Assembly: GCA_016706545.1 (NCBI GenBank)
Contig: JADJJK010000024.1
Span: 1 to 64,000, forward strand
Direction of reading: 5' to 3'
Origin: Myxococcales bacterium
Lineage (GTDB): Bacteria > Myxococcota_A > Polyangia > Haliangiales > Haliangiaceae
Length of the DNA: 64,000 nt
The position numbers and the translations under genes are program-made. Below, piece by piece: positions 38,747 through 50,899 of the stretch. Every line of letters starts with the position of its first letter. Position 1 is the first letter of the stretch. Under the pieces are notes generated by a model that was not told where the DNA came from, ran no database searches, and worked only from the letters and a program-made list of their open reading frames with translations.

Positions 38747-40327
38747 ATGCGCCTGGGCTTCCGCCTGCTGCTGGCGTTCTTTCTCATCGTCGGGCTGGCC
38801 ACGTTCTTCGTGCTGCGCGTGTTCGTCGAGGAGGTCAAGCCCGGCATCCGCCAGGCCATGGAGGCGACCTTGGTGGACGCGGCCAACGTGCTCGCCGAGG
38901 TGGCGGCCGAAGACGTGGTCGCCGGGCACGCCGCGGACGGCGAGCTGGCCAGGCGCCTGGCCCGCGCCCACGCGCGCGACCTGGGCGCCACCGTGTGGCA
39001 GTTCCGCAAAGATCGCGTCGCCTACCGCGTGACCATCACCGACACGCGCGGCGTCGTGATCTACGACTCCCACGGGCAGGACCTGGGCAGCGATCACTCG
39101 CGCTGGAACGACGTCTACCGGACCTTGCGTGGCCAGTACGGCGCGCGCTCGAGCCCCGAAGTGCCCGGGCAGCCCGAGCGCACGGTCATGCACGTGGCCG
39201 CGCCGATCTACGCGCCGCGCGCAGCGCCAGGCCCGAGCGCGGCGGGCGGCGCGGACGCAGCGCCAGGCGCGGGCGGCGCGAGCGGCCCGAGCGGCCCGAG
39301 CGGCCCGAGCGGCATGACCGCCCTGACCTCCGGCGATGGCCGGCCCCTGCTCGGGGTGCTCACCGTATCGCAGCCCAACCGCGCCATCGAGCCGTTCATC
39401 GCCGCTGGCCAGGCCAACATCGTGCGCCGCGGCGGCTGGCTCATCGGCCTGTCGGCGGGGATCGCGGGGCTCATGACGTGGTGGCTGGTGGCCAGGCTCG
39501 GCAGGCTGCGCCGCTACGCGCTGGCGGTGAGCGCTGGCGAGCGCGTGGCGCCGCCGCCGCGGAGCCGAGACGAGCTCGGCGATCTTGGGCAGGCGCTCGA
39601 GCACATGCGGCGCAAGCTCGACGGCAAGGCGTATGTCGAGGAGTACGTCCAGTCGCTGACCCACGAGCTCAAGAGCCCGCTCGCGGCCATCCGCGGCGCC
39701 GCCGAGCTGCTGCAGGACCCGCTGCCAGATGGCGACCGCCAGCGCTTCGTCGGCCACATCCAGGCGCAGGAGCGGCGGCTGACCGAGACCATCGACAAGC
39801 TGCTGGTGCTCGCCGAGGTGGAGCGCCACGGCTGGCTGCAGCAGGTCGAGGACCTCGACGTACCGGCGCTGATCGCCCAGGCCGTCGAGGACGCCACCGC
39901 GAAGGCCGCCGCCGCTGGCGTGTCCCTGGCGCGGCAGGCCGACGTCGAGCTGCCGCCGCTGCGCGGCGACGGCTACCTGCTGCGCCAGGCGCTGAGCAAC
40001 CTGCTCGACAACGCCATCGCGTTCTCGCCGCCAGGCGCAGAGGTGAAGGTCGGCGCCCACCGAGACCAAGGCGCGCTGGTCTTCACCGTGCAGGACCACG
40101 GCCCCGGCATCCCCGACTACGCCGAACCCCGCGTGTTCGAGCGCTTCTACTCGCTGGCGCGCCCAGGCTCCGGGGCGCGCAGCTCCGGCCTGGGGCTGCC
40201 ATTCGTGCAGGAGGTCGCGCGCCTGCACGGCGGCCAGGCCGCGGTGCGAAACCGCGCCGAGGGCGGCGCCGAGGCCACGCTGCGCGTGCCGCTGGCGCAG
40301 CGCCACTTCACACAGACTTCAACTTGA
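38747..40327 (+). CDS. creC: Sensor histidine kinase CreC
   Basis: 526 residues, one base after the creB stop. Two membrane helices surround a periplasmic sensor domain with VYRTLRGQYGARSS, typical of CreC. That domain carries a low-complexity insert of Gly/Ala/Ser/Pro, including four GPS-type units. The kinase part shows LTHELKSPLAAIRG (acceptor His), an N box NLLDNAIAFSP, and DHGPGI and SSGLGLPF. In enterobacteria CreBC responds to beta-lactam or envelope stress and fermentation. Confidence 0.88.
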   Translation: MRLGFRLLLAFFLIVGLATFFVLRVFVEEVKPGIRQAMEATLVDAANVLAEVAAEDVVAGHAADGELARRLARAHARDLGATVWQFRKDRVAYRVTITDTRGVVIYDSHGQDLGSDHSRWNDVYRTLRGQYGARSSPEVPGQPERTVMHVAAPIYAPRAAPGPSAAGGADAAPGAGGASGPSGPSGPSGMTALTSGDGRPLLGVLTVSQPNRAIEPFIAAGQANIVRRGGWLIGLSAGIAGLMTWWLVARLGRLRRYALAVSAGERVAPPPRSRDELGDLGQALEHMRRKLDGKAYVEEYVQSLTHELKSPLAAIRGAAELLQDPLPDGDRQRFVGHIQAQERRLTETIDKLLVLAEVERHGWLQQVEDLDVPALIAQAVEDATAKAAAAGVSLARQADVELPPLRGDGYLLRQALSNLLDNAIAFSPPGAEVKVGAHRDQGALVFTVQDHGPGIPDYAEPRVFERFYSLARPGSGARSSGLGLPFVQEVARLHGGQAAVRNRAEGGAEATLRVPLAQRHFTQTST

Positions 40328-40367
40328 CCTCATCGTCCGCCCATGAGCGCGCGCCACGCTTCGCGGC

Positions 40368-41870
40368 ATGACCTCACAACCCTCGCCGCCCGTGGCTTAC
40401 ACCTCCCCGCCGTCCTCGCCGCTGTCCTCGCCGCCGTCCTCGCTCCGTCGTCCTCGCTCGCTGCAGCGGCTCCTCACGATCTGCGGCCTCGCGATGTTGC
40501 TGATGGTCCCGCTCGAGCTCATCCGCAACGTCATCTCCGAGCGCGCGTCGTACCGCGCCGAGGCGGTGGCACGGGTGGTGCGCAGCACCGCCGAGGCCCA
40601 GCGCTTCCTGGGGCCGCTGCAGGTCCTGACCTGGGAGGACACCCAGGAGGTGCCGGTGACCGATGCCGCTGGCACCCCGGTGACCGACCCCACCGGCGCG
40701 CCGATGCGCGAGCTACGGCGAACCAGCGGGTCGGCGCTGCGCCGACCGCAGCGCCTGCACGTCACCAGCAAGCTCGTGCCCTCCATCGTGCATGTCGGCC
40801 TGTTCGAGGTCGCGGTCTACGAGTGGCGCGCCAGCGTGAAGGCCGCCTTTGACGCGACGCTGCCCCGCCCCGCCCAGGGCGTCACCCGGACCTTTGGCCG
40901 CCCGCTCCTGCTGCTCGGGATCTCGGACGTCCGCGGCCTGGTCGGCACGCCAGCGTTGCGGGTCGATGGCCAGGCGTTGCCGCTCGAGCCCGGCCCTGGC
41001 ACCGCGACCACGAGCGTGCGCGGGATCCACGCCGTCTTGCCCGAGATCCAGGGCGATCGCGTCGCTGGCCACGCGGTGGAGCTGGAGATCGCCATCAAGG
41101 GCACGCACTCGCTCGAGCTCACCCCGGTGGCCGACGACAACCACGTCGTCATCGAGTCGAGCTGGCCGCACCCTCGCTTCGAGGGCTTCTCGCCGCGCAG
41201 CACCGTGGGCGACCATGGCTTTGTCGCCGAGTGGCGCCTGTCCGCGCTGGCGAGCACGCTGCAAGGCAGGATGAACAGCCGCGGCGAGGGCGCCAGGGCC
41301 GACGGGGACAGCATCGGCGCGCAGCTCGACCTCGCCGCCGCCGGCGCCACCAGCTCCACGGGCTCCTCGGACAACCTCAAGGTCAGCCTGGTCAACCCGG
41401 TCGATGTCTACACGCAGGCCGACCGCGCCAGCAAGTACGGCATCCTGTTCGTCGCGCTGACCTTCCTGGCCTTCTTCCTGTTCGAGGTGGCGCGGCGCCT
41501 GCCCATTCACCCCATGCAGTACCTCCTGGTGGGCCTGGCGCTGGCCATGTTCTTCCTGCTGCTGCTGAGCCTGTCGGAGCGCATCGAGTTTGGCCTCGCG
41601 TACTCGGTGTCCTCGGCCGCCTGCATCGGCCTGCAGGGGATCTACCTGTCGGGAGTGCTGCGGAGCTGGGGCCGCGCCGCCGGCTTCGCGGTGATGCTCA
41701 CCGCGCTCTATGGCGTGCTGTACTGCCTCCTCGCGTCGGAGGACAGCGCCTTTCTCATGGGCTCGCTGCTGCTGTTCTCCGTGCTCGCCGCCGTCATGTG
41801 GTTCACCCGCAAGCTCGACTGGTACGGGCTCACCCTGCCCCGGGCCGAGCCCCTCGAGCGGACGCGCTAG
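40368..41870 (+). CDS. creD: Inner-membrane protein CreD
   Basis: 500 residues, the output gene controlled by CreBC elsewhere. An N-terminal Pro/Ser-rich stretch precedes a membrane helix (LLTICGLAMLLMVPLELIRN), then a large periplasmic domain, and a C-terminal cluster of about five helices starting at KYGILFVALTFLAFFLFEVA with HPMQYLLVGLALAMFFLLLL, the CreD signature. It has the same order as in gamma-proteobacteria. Confidence 0.9.
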   Translation: MTSQPSPPVAYTSPPSSPLSSPPSSLRRPRSLQRLLTICGLAMLLMVPLELIRNVISERASYRAEAVARVVRSTAEAQRFLGPLQVLTWEDTQEVPVTDAAGTPVTDPTGAPMRELRRTSGSALRRPQRLHVTSKLVPSIVHVGLFEVAVYEWRASVKAAFDATLPRPAQGVTRTFGRPLLLLGISDVRGLVGTPALRVDGQALPLEPGPGTATTSVRGIHAVLPEIQGDRVAGHAVELEIAIKGTHSLELTPVADDNHVVIESSWPHPRFEGFSPRSTVGDHGFVAEWRLSALASTLQGRMNSRGEGARADGDSIGAQLDLAAAGATSSTGSSDNLKVSLVNPVDVYTQADRASKYGILFVALTFLAFFLFEVARRLPIHPMQYLLVGLALAMFFLLLLSLSERIEFGLAYSVSSAACIGLQGIYLSGVLRSWGRAAGFAVMLTALYGVLYCLLASEDSAFLMGSLLLFSVLAAVMWFTRKLDWYGLTLPRAEPLERTR

Positions 41871-41934
41871 CTCGCGAGGCCGCGCCGCGAGCTCGCGAGG
41901 CCGCGCGTCGCGAGCCCGAGCCCGAGCCCGAAGG

Positions 41935-43677
41935 TCAGATGCGCGAGACCAGGAGCGCGGCGCCGTTGCGCAGCGGCAGCTCCACGGTGAACCGCGCGCC
42001 TCCGCCGAGCACGTTGCCCAGGGCGATGCGCCCGCCATGGTCCGACACGATGCGATGCACGATGGCCAGGCCGAGCCCCGTGCCGCCCTTGTGCTCCTTG
42101 GTGGTGAAGTACGGCGAGAACACCTTGTCCTTGCGCTCCGCCGGCACGCCGGGGCCGTTGTCCTCGACGATGATCTCGACGCGATCGCCCGCGTCTCCGG
42201 CGCGGGTCAGCACGGTGATCTTGCCGTGCTCCGGATCCGGACGCTGCGCGATGGCGTCGCGCGCGTTCTCCACCAGGTTCAGGAGCACCTGCGAGAGCTG
42301 ACGCCGGTCCGCGTCGATGGCGGGCAACCCTGGCGCGGTCCTGATCTCGAGCGGAGCGGCGCCCACGTACAGCGCAAGCGAGCTGGTCACCGCCTCGTTG
42401 ACGTCGACCCGGCCGAACTCCGGCTTGGGCATGCGCGCGAAGTCCGAGAACTCGGTGACGATGCGCTTGAGGCGGTCCACCTCCTCGAGCACGGTCGAGG
42501 TGGACTCCTCGAGGATCTCATCGAACGAGGGGTGCTGCTTCTTCCAGGTCTTGCGCAGCGTGTCCATCGCCATCTGGATGGGCGTCAGCGGGTTCTTGAT
42601 CTCGTGCGCCAGCCGACGCGCGATCTCCTGCCAGGCGGCGATGCGCTCGGCGATCACCAGCCGGTCCTTGGCGGCGCGCAGGTCTTCCATCATGAAGTTG
42701 AAGGCGTTGGCCACCGCGCCGACCTCGTCCTTGGCGCGCACTTGCACCCGGTGGTCCAGGTCGCCGCGCGCCGCGGCCAGCGAGCCTTGCACGAGCTGGT
42801 CGAGGTCGCGCGCCAGCGCGCGGGCCACGAAGAAGCCGATGAGCACCACCACCCCGAGCGCCAGCACCGCCAGCACCGCGGACACCAGCGTGACGTTGCG
42901 CAGCACCCGGTCGAGATCGCCGTCGGAGACCACCGCCTCCACGAAGGCCACCGGCTGACCATCGGCCCCGGCCAGCGGCACCCGGATCGAGGGCTCCTTG
43001 GCCAGCGCCTGCCACTGGCTGCTCCCCGGCAGCAGCACGGCGCCGTCGGGCGCGATCACCCGCGCGTCGACTCGACCGCTGCGCCGCACCGCGGACAGGA
43101 GCTCGTCGCCCAGGCGCCGTCCGGCGGCCACCGCCAGCGAGTGTTCCCCATCTCGAACGATCAGCGCGGCCTTGGCGACCAGCACGGTCTCCACCGTGGC
43201 CTGCGCCATCACCTTGTCGCGCGCGAACAGCGGCTTGCCTGCGGTGGCGCGCGCCAGCGTCGCGACCCCCGCGTCGGGCTCGCCGGTGGCGGCGCGAAAG
43301 TGCGGAGACACCAGCACCTCGTCGAAGGCGCCAGTGATGGCCAGGACGTCCAGCGACAGCCCGCGCATCACCGAGCGGCCCTGCTCGCGCAGCACGCGCT
43401 GGTACGCCGCCTCCACCCGGCCGCGCGTCGCCAGCTCGCGCAGGAGCCCGCCGACCAGCCAGTTGTTGGCGCTGGCGACCGACTGCACCGCCTCCGCCAC
43501 CTGGGTCGACAGCCGCGACAGCTCGCGCCCGATGCCCTGCTCCACGTTGCGGCGATCCTCCTGGTAGTCCTGGCGCAGGCCGCGCGCGACCACCTCGCGG
43601 GTGACCACGGCGGCGACCCCGATGGGCACCAGCGCCGCCAAGGACAGCGTGACGATGAACCGGCCGCGCAGCTTCAC
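41935..43677 (-). CDS. NtrY-like sensor histidine kinase
   Basis: 580 residues from GTG 43677, whose GTGA overlaps the upstream gene. Two membrane helices enclose a long periplasmic sensing domain of about 240 residues, followed by HAMP (ARALARDLDQLVQGSLAAARG). The kinase core has RRLAHEIKNPLTPIQMAMDT (acceptor His), the N box LLNLVENARDAIAQ, DNGPGV and GGTGLGLAIV, like NtrY. No response regulator is adjacent. Co-transcription with a peptide-binding protein suggests that protein supplies its signal. Confidence 0.88.
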   Translation of the reverse strand: MKLRGRFIVTLSLAALVPIGVAAVVTREVVARGLRQDYQEDRRNVEQGIGRELSRLSTQVAEAVQSVASANNWLVGGLLRELATRGRVEAAYQRVLREQGRSVMRGLSLDVLAITGAFDEVLVSPHFRAATGEPDAGVATLARATAGKPLFARDKVMAQATVETVLVAKAALIVRDGEHSLAVAAGRRLGDELLSAVRRSGRVDARVIAPDGAVLLPGSSQWQALAKEPSIRVPLAGADGQPVAFVEAVVSDGDLDRVLRNVTLVSAVLAVLALGVVVLIGFFVARALARDLDQLVQGSLAAARGDLDHRVQVRAKDEVGAVANAFNFMMEDLRAAKDRLVIAERIAAWQEIARRLAHEIKNPLTPIQMAMDTLRKTWKKQHPSFDEILEESTSTVLEEVDRLKRIVTEFSDFARMPKPEFGRVDVNEAVTSSLALYVGAAPLEIRTAPGLPAIDADRRQLSQVLLNLVENARDAIAQRPDPEHGKITVLTRAGDAGDRVEIIVEDNGPGVPAERKDKVFSPYFTTKEHKGGTGLGLAIVHRIVSDHGGRIALGNVLGGGARFTVELPLRNGAALLVSRI

Positions 43678-45251
43678 GGGGACGTCCTCCGCGAGCGCTC
43701 GGGCTCGCCGAACAGGAACAGATCGGCGAAGCCGAGCTGGCCGCTCGGATCAAAGGCCAGGCCGCGCACGTCGGTGCGATACGAAGCACGCAGGCCGCGG
43801 AAGTACAGCGGCACGATGGGTTGCTCCAGCTCGAAGCGCCGCGCCGGGTTCCCGGCGTCGGGGCGATGGCCGCGCGCGCGACCGGCGGCCCCGCCGCCGA
43901 CCGCCAGCGCCAGGTGCTGCCACACCGCGGCGTCGTGGACCGGCGCCGAGACCTGCCCGATCCACAGGTCGCAAGCGCCGCGGTCCACCCGCGCGCGCAA
44001 GGCCGGCGCGGACTGGGCCACGACGGTGGCGGTCAGGCCGATCTTGTCGAGCGCGCGCACCACCCGCTCGGCGACCTCGCGGTCGTCGGGCCGGGAGTCG
44101 TCGAACAAGATCTCGAGCCGGGCCGCGGCCACGGTGGCGGGCAAGAGCGGTGGCGACGCCGACGCCGCCTGCCCCATCCTGGCGAGCGCGGCGGTCACGT
44201 CCCCGCCGCGGGCCGCCGCGGGCAGCGCCGGCCCACCTGCCTGCGGCGGCACCGGGCTGCGCGTGGGCACCACCTGCTCGCCAGCGCCGAGCGTGGAGAA
44301 GCCGCCCCGGGCCAGCGCCAGATCCAGCGCGGCGCGCACCTCTCGCCGCCCGGTGATCTCCGGGTGGCCGTTGCCGAAGCCGACGAACACCAGCACCGCC
44401 GCCGGCCCCTCCACGGTGTCCGCGCGAAACTTGGGCTCGGCGCCCGCGAACGCGGTGACCCCGCGCAGCGAGATCTGCGAGGCGCCGATCTCGAAGCGCC
44501 GGGCCTCTCCGTCGGGCGTGTCGAACCAGTGCAGCACCACCTCATCGAGATACGGCCGCCCTGCGTGGTAGGCGGCGAACGCGGTGAGCTGCACCACGCG
44601 CTCCCGCCGACGCAGCGACGCCAGCATGAACGGGCCCGATCCGACCGCGCGGTCCGCGCTCGGCGCCTGGTCGGCCACGATGCCAGCCTGCGGCAACGCC
44701 AGGCGGCGCGCCAGCGTCGTCGGATCAACCGCGCCGGAGACCTCCAGCGCGCCGTCGACCGCGCGCAAGTCGGTGACCCCGGCGAGGACAAAGGCCATCG
44801 CGCTCTTCTGCACGCGCGAGAGCGAGGCCACCACCGCCGCGGCGGTGATCGGCGTGCCGTCGTGGAACGTGGCCTGGCGCAGCGGGATCACCAGGACCCC
44901 GCGCGCCGCGTCCAGCACCGGCGCCCCCGCGGCGAGCTGCGGCACCACCGCGCCTTGCTCGTCGAGCCGGTAGAGCCCGTCAAAGAGCAGGCCCGCCAGC
45001 GACAGCTCGGCGTGGCTCCGCGCCGCCACCGGATCCAGCGAAGCTGGCGCGCCAAGCAGCGCGGCGGCGACGCTGCCGCCGTAGCGTGGCCGGGTCTCCG
45101 CGCGAGCCGGCGAGGCGGCGAGCCCGGCCCAGGCGACCCAGGCGGCCCCAGCGGCGAGGAGGCCCCGCATCGCCAGGCCGCTGGCGCGGCGCGCTGACCT
45201 TGGCACCTGGGCTCGCGCCGGCCTTGGCACCTGGGCTCGCGCCGCCTTCAA
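43674..45251 (-). CDS. ABC-type peptide-binding protein, SBP family 5, without transporter partners
   Basis: 525 residues. The start is TTG 45251 with GGAGG 5 bases upstream; this TTG overlaps the preceding stop codon. ATG 45170 would give the bare signal peptide MRGLLAAGAAWVAWAG. The fold is the DppA/OppA type: a LDPVAARSHAELSLAGLLFDGLYRL opening segment and ATFHDGTPITAAAVVASL, the family signature. There are no permease or ATPase genes nearby. The neighbours are a cell-wall synthase, a propeller-like protein and a histidine kinase, so sensing of peptides rather than uptake is plausible. Confidence 0.8.
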   Translation of the reverse strand: MKAARAQVPRPARAQVPRSARRASGLAMRGLLAAGAAWVAWAGLAASPARAETRPRYGGSVAAALLGAPASLDPVAARSHAELSLAGLLFDGLYRLDEQGAVVPQLAAGAPVLDAARGVLVIPLRQATFHDGTPITAAAVVASLSRVQKSAMAFVLAGVTDLRAVDGALEVSGAVDPTTLARRLALPQAGIVADQAPSADRAVGSGPFMLASLRRRERVVQLTAFAAYHAGRPYLDEVVLHWFDTPDGEARRFEIGASQISLRGVTAFAGAEPKFRADTVEGPAAVLVFVGFGNGHPEITGRREVRAALDLALARGGFSTLGAGEQVVPTRSPVPPQAGGPALPAAARGGDVTAALARMGQAASASPPLLPATVAAARLEILFDDSRPDDREVAERVVRALDKIGLTATVVAQSAPALRARVDRGACDLWIGQVSAPVHDAAVWQHLALAVGGGAAGRARGHRPDAGNPARRFELEQPIVPLYFRGLRASYRTDVRGLAFDPSGQLGFADLFLFGEPERSRRTSP

Positions 45252-46579
45252 TTGAGCCTCCATAGATCCACCCGCGGCGAGCCCGGCAGGCGAACCGCCA
45301 CCACCACCTCGGTCGCGCCGTCGGAGTCCAGATCGACCATCGCCAGCGCCGCCACCCCCCCGGTGAACGCGCGCCGAAACAGCGTGCGACGAGGATCTGC
45401 TACCGGCACCACCCGCACCGCGTCGCGATCTCCGGGCGCGCCGGCCCCCGAGTAGGCGACGTCCATGCGGCCATCGCGATCCACGTCGCCGATGTCGAAG
45501 GCCACGCCCGATGAGGTCAGCTCGTACCGCTGCGGCGCGCAGGGTCTGCCGCACTCCGCCTGCACCGTGACCTGGAGCGGCCCGTCCACCGGGAGACGCA
45601 CCTCGGCGCTGGCCGTCTTGCCATCGGCCAGGATGAGCCCTTGCCGGCAACGCTCGCCAAAGAAGGCGTCCTTGCCGGGTCGCCAGGCCGCGACCGCCTC
45701 CAGCGCCGACGTGGTCGCCACGCCGCCGCGATCGGCGAAGTAGTTGCGGCCGGGCACCAAGGTGCCGCGCCGGTGCATGCACAGCGGCAGCCCGTCGAGC
45801 GCCTCCAGCGCCACCAGCGCGCCACCTTGCCAGCGCGCGCGGACGCTGCGCGCATAGCTCGACGAGCCGGCCATCACCTCCCCGGTCGCCTCGTCGAGCG
45901 ACAGCGTGGACACCGCGTCGCGCGGACGAACCGTCGCCTCGTCCCCGACGAACGCCAGCCGCGCCAGCTCGCGCACCTTGCTGCTCGCCGTCGGCGCGGA
46001 CGAGATCGCGTACACCAGCACCGCCTGGTCGGTCACCGCGTACAGCTCCGGTACCCCATCGCGGTCGAGGTCCGCGCCCTGCAGCGCGCCCAGCGTCCCA
46101 CCGACGTCCAGCGTGGCGATCCGGCGCGGCGCCCAGCGCACCTCGATCGCGGTCGGCCGCCGCGCAGCGTCGAGCCGCTCCGCTTGCAGCCGCACGAGGA
46201 CCGCGCGCGCCCGGGCCGCGAGCTGCGCCAGCGTCACCGGGTCAGGCGAGGCCGGCGCGGCCTCCGAAGCCGGCGCAGGCCGCGACGCCGACGCGGCCTC
46301 CGACGTTGGCGCGGGCCCCGACGCTGGCGCGGGCCCCGACGCTGGCGCGGGCCCCGACGCCGGCGCGGCCTCCGCGACCGCCGCGCTGACGCACGCCAAA
46401 AACGCGAGCGTGCTCTCGAGGAGCCTCCCGCGACGCGCGCCGGGGTGCGCCGCGCTCGCGCCGCTGGCGCCGTCGTTGGCGTCTTCGTTGGCGTCTTCGT
46501 TGGCGTCTTCGATAGCGCCGTCGCTAGCGACTTCGTTGGCCCCGTCATGACCTCCGCCGACCAAGAGAACCTCGTGCAT
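45248..46579 (-). CDS. FG-GAP/VCBS-like repeat protein
   Basis: 443 residues. The N-terminus has a DANEDANEDAN repeat, then a hydrophobic signal (LLESTLAFLACVSAAVAEAA) far from the start, so the true start may be further in. A repeated PAPASG linker follows. Three FG-GAP-type calcium motifs appear: GADLDRDGVPELYAV, GDVDRDGRMDVAYS and VDLDSDGATEVVVAV, as in integrin-like beta-propellers. It is probably periplasmic. It stands 15 bases after PBP1A and overlaps the peptide-binding gene. Confidence 0.7.
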   Translation of the reverse strand: MHEVLLVGGGHDGANEVASDGAIEDANEDANEDANDGASGASAAHPGARRGRLLESTLAFLACVSAAVAEAAPASGPAPASGPAPASGPAPTSEAASASRPAPASEAAPASPDPVTLAQLAARARAVLVRLQAERLDAARRPTAIEVRWAPRRIATLDVGGTLGALQGADLDRDGVPELYAVTDQAVLVYAISSAPTASSKVRELARLAFVGDEATVRPRDAVSTLSLDEATGEVMAGSSSYARSVRARWQGGALVALEALDGLPLCMHRRGTLVPGRNYFADRGGVATTSALEAVAAWRPGKDAFFGERCRQGLILADGKTASAEVRLPVDGPLQVTVQAECGRPCAPQRYELTSSGVAFDIGDVDRDGRMDVAYSGAGAPGDRDAVRVVPVADPRRTLFRRAFTGGVAALAMVDLDSDGATEVVVAVRLPGSPRVDLWRLN

Positions 46580-46594
46580 GAGCTCGCGCCTCGC

Positions 46595-48976
<2,382 letters not shown>

Positions 48977-49283
48977 ATGGATCGTCCTGGGTTTTCAGTC
49001 TGCCAGCTCCAGAGGCACGGCAGCGCCAAACCATAGCGCAGCGAGCGGGCTGGTGAGCACTTCATCACCTCTGCAAGGCTGATACCGGGCGCGATCGACG
49101 CCTGGCGGCGCTGGCCCGCCGCGAACGCGGGCGCCTGGCCACGCTCGCTGTGTCTCGCCGGACACGGGCAACACGCCGCCACCGCCGGACACGCGGCCGC
49201 CCCAGCCTGCCGCGCCTGCGGTGAGCGCCCAGATCGTCGCGGGAGCGATTTCACCATCCCGGGGCTGGCGCTACAGTGCCGCG

Positions 49284-49871
49284 GTGCTCACCACCACGTC
49301 GTCCTTTGGCGCCGACGCCGCCGACACGCTGGCCGCCGTCGCCGCGCTGCGCATCACCGTGTTCCGCGAGTTCCCCTACCTCTACGAGGGCTCCTTGGCC
49401 TACGAGGAGAAGTACCTGGCGAGCTACACCGCGTCGCCGCAGCACGTGGTGGTGGTGGCGCGCGACGGCGACACCGTGATCGGCGCGGCCACCGCCATGC
49501 CCTTGACCGCGCACGCAGATGACGTGGCGCCGCCGCTCGCCGCCGCTGGCTACGATCCAGCGCGCGTCTATTACTTCGGCGAGTCCGTGCTCTTGCCCGC
49601 GTACCGCGGCCGAGGCCTTGGCCACGCCTTCTTCGATCACCGGGAGGCCGCGGCCCGGCGCTTTGGCTTCACCACCGCCACCTTCTGCGCCGTGGCGCGG
49701 CCGGCGGATCACCCCGCCAGGCCCGCGGGGTACATCCCGCATGACGCCTTCTGGACCAAGCGCGGCTTCACGCGGCGAGACGAGCTGCGCACCACCTTCT
49801 CCTGGCTCGACGTGGGCGACGCCCACGACACCGCCAAGGAGATGGTGTTCTGGACCAAGGAGCTGACGTGA
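49284..49871 (+). CDS. GNAT-family N-acetyltransferase
   Basis: 195 residues from GTG 49284; a GTG at 49221 is also in frame. Acetyl-CoA loop: AYRGRGLGHAFFDHREA. LRITVFREFPYLYEG at the N-terminus is typical of a common GNAT group in proteobacteria. The substrate is unknown. Its TGA overlaps the start of the nitrilase gene (GTGA), and the same GNAT-nitrilase pairing is familiar from other bacteria. Confidence 0.85.
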   Translation: MLTTTSSFGADAADTLAAVAALRITVFREFPYLYEGSLAYEEKYLASYTASPQHVVVVARDGDTVIGAATAMPLTAHADDVAPPLAAAGYDPARVYYFGESVLLPAYRGRGLGHAFFDHREAAARRFGFTTATFCAVARPADHPARPAGYIPHDAFWTKRGFTRRDELRTTFSWLDVGDAHDTAKEMVFWTKELT

Positions 49872-50826
49872 CCGCGCCGCGGCGCCTGCGCGTGGCTGCG
49901 GCGCAGTGGCCCATCGAGCCCCATGCCTCGCTGGCGGCCTGGGGCGACAAGCTCGAGCGCTGGCTCGCCGCCGCAGCCGCCGGACGCGCGCAGCTCGCGG
50001 TGATACCGGAGTACGCGGCCATGGAGCTGACCTCGGTGCTGTCCCAGGCCGCGCAAGGCGACCTGGAGCGCCAGCTCCACGACCTGCAGGACCTCCTGCC
50101 CGAGGTGCATGAGCGCTGCCGCGCCGCCGCGCAGCGCCACGACCTCTACCTGCTCGCCAGCAGCCTGCCGGAGGCCGCCGCCACGCGCTTCGTCAACCGG
50201 CTCCGCCTGTGGAGCCCGCGCGGCGCGCACGTCACCGTGGACAAGCTGCACATGACCCGCTTCGAGCGCGAGCGGTGGGGCATCGTCGCCGGTTCCGGAC
50301 AGCACGTCATCGACACGGACGTTGGGCGCCTGGGCGTGGCCATCTGCTACGACAGCGAGTTCCCGCTGCAGGTCCGCCGCCTGGCCGCCGCCGGCGCCGA
50401 GGTCATCCTGGTGCCGAGCTGCACCGACAGCCTGGCCGGCTACCACCGCGTGCGCGTGGCCTGCCAGGCGCGCGCGCTGGAGAACCAGTGCTACGTCATC
50501 CAGGCTCCGACGGTGGGCCTGGCGCCGTGGTCCCTCGCGGTGGACGAGAACCGCGGTCAAGCCGGGGTGTACGGGCCGCCAGATCGCGGCTTCCCGGAGG
50601 ACGGCGTGGTCGCGCAAGGCGAGCGAGATCGCGCGCAGTGGCTGTTCGCGGAGCTCGATCTCGAGGCGGTCGCCGCGGTGCGCGCCGATGGCCAGGTGCT
50701 AAACCACCGCGACTGGGCCACCGACGACGAGCAAGCCGACTCGCAGGCCGACTCGCAGCAGCCGACGCCGCGCCCCGGACTGGACCGCCCTGGGCGCGCA
50801 GCCGCCCCTCGCTGGTGCGCCTGTGA
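49868..50826 (+). CDS. Carbon-nitrogen hydrolase (nitrilase superfamily), 3' end uncertain
   Basis: Thiol amidase or nitrilase. The catalytic triad is visible: Glu48 in VIPEYAAME, Lys126 in VDKLHMTRFE, and Cys160 in VAICYDSEFP. LVPSCTDSLAGYHRVRVAC follows as the substrate-side segment. The domain is complete by about residue 285, ending near HRDWATDDEQ. No in-frame stop follows until 52588, which would run through an antisense gene and into a kinase gene. I end it at the TGA at 50824-50826, in the neighbouring frame, as the likeliest original stop. A frame error in the repetitive tail (50725-50800) or true loss of the stop are the two options. Confidence 0.75.
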
Positions 50827-50899
50827 CCGCCGATCCCCTAGCGCGGGCAGCGCAGGCAGCCCGGGCTGCCTGCGCCGGTTACCCTCGCTGCACGCCGCG

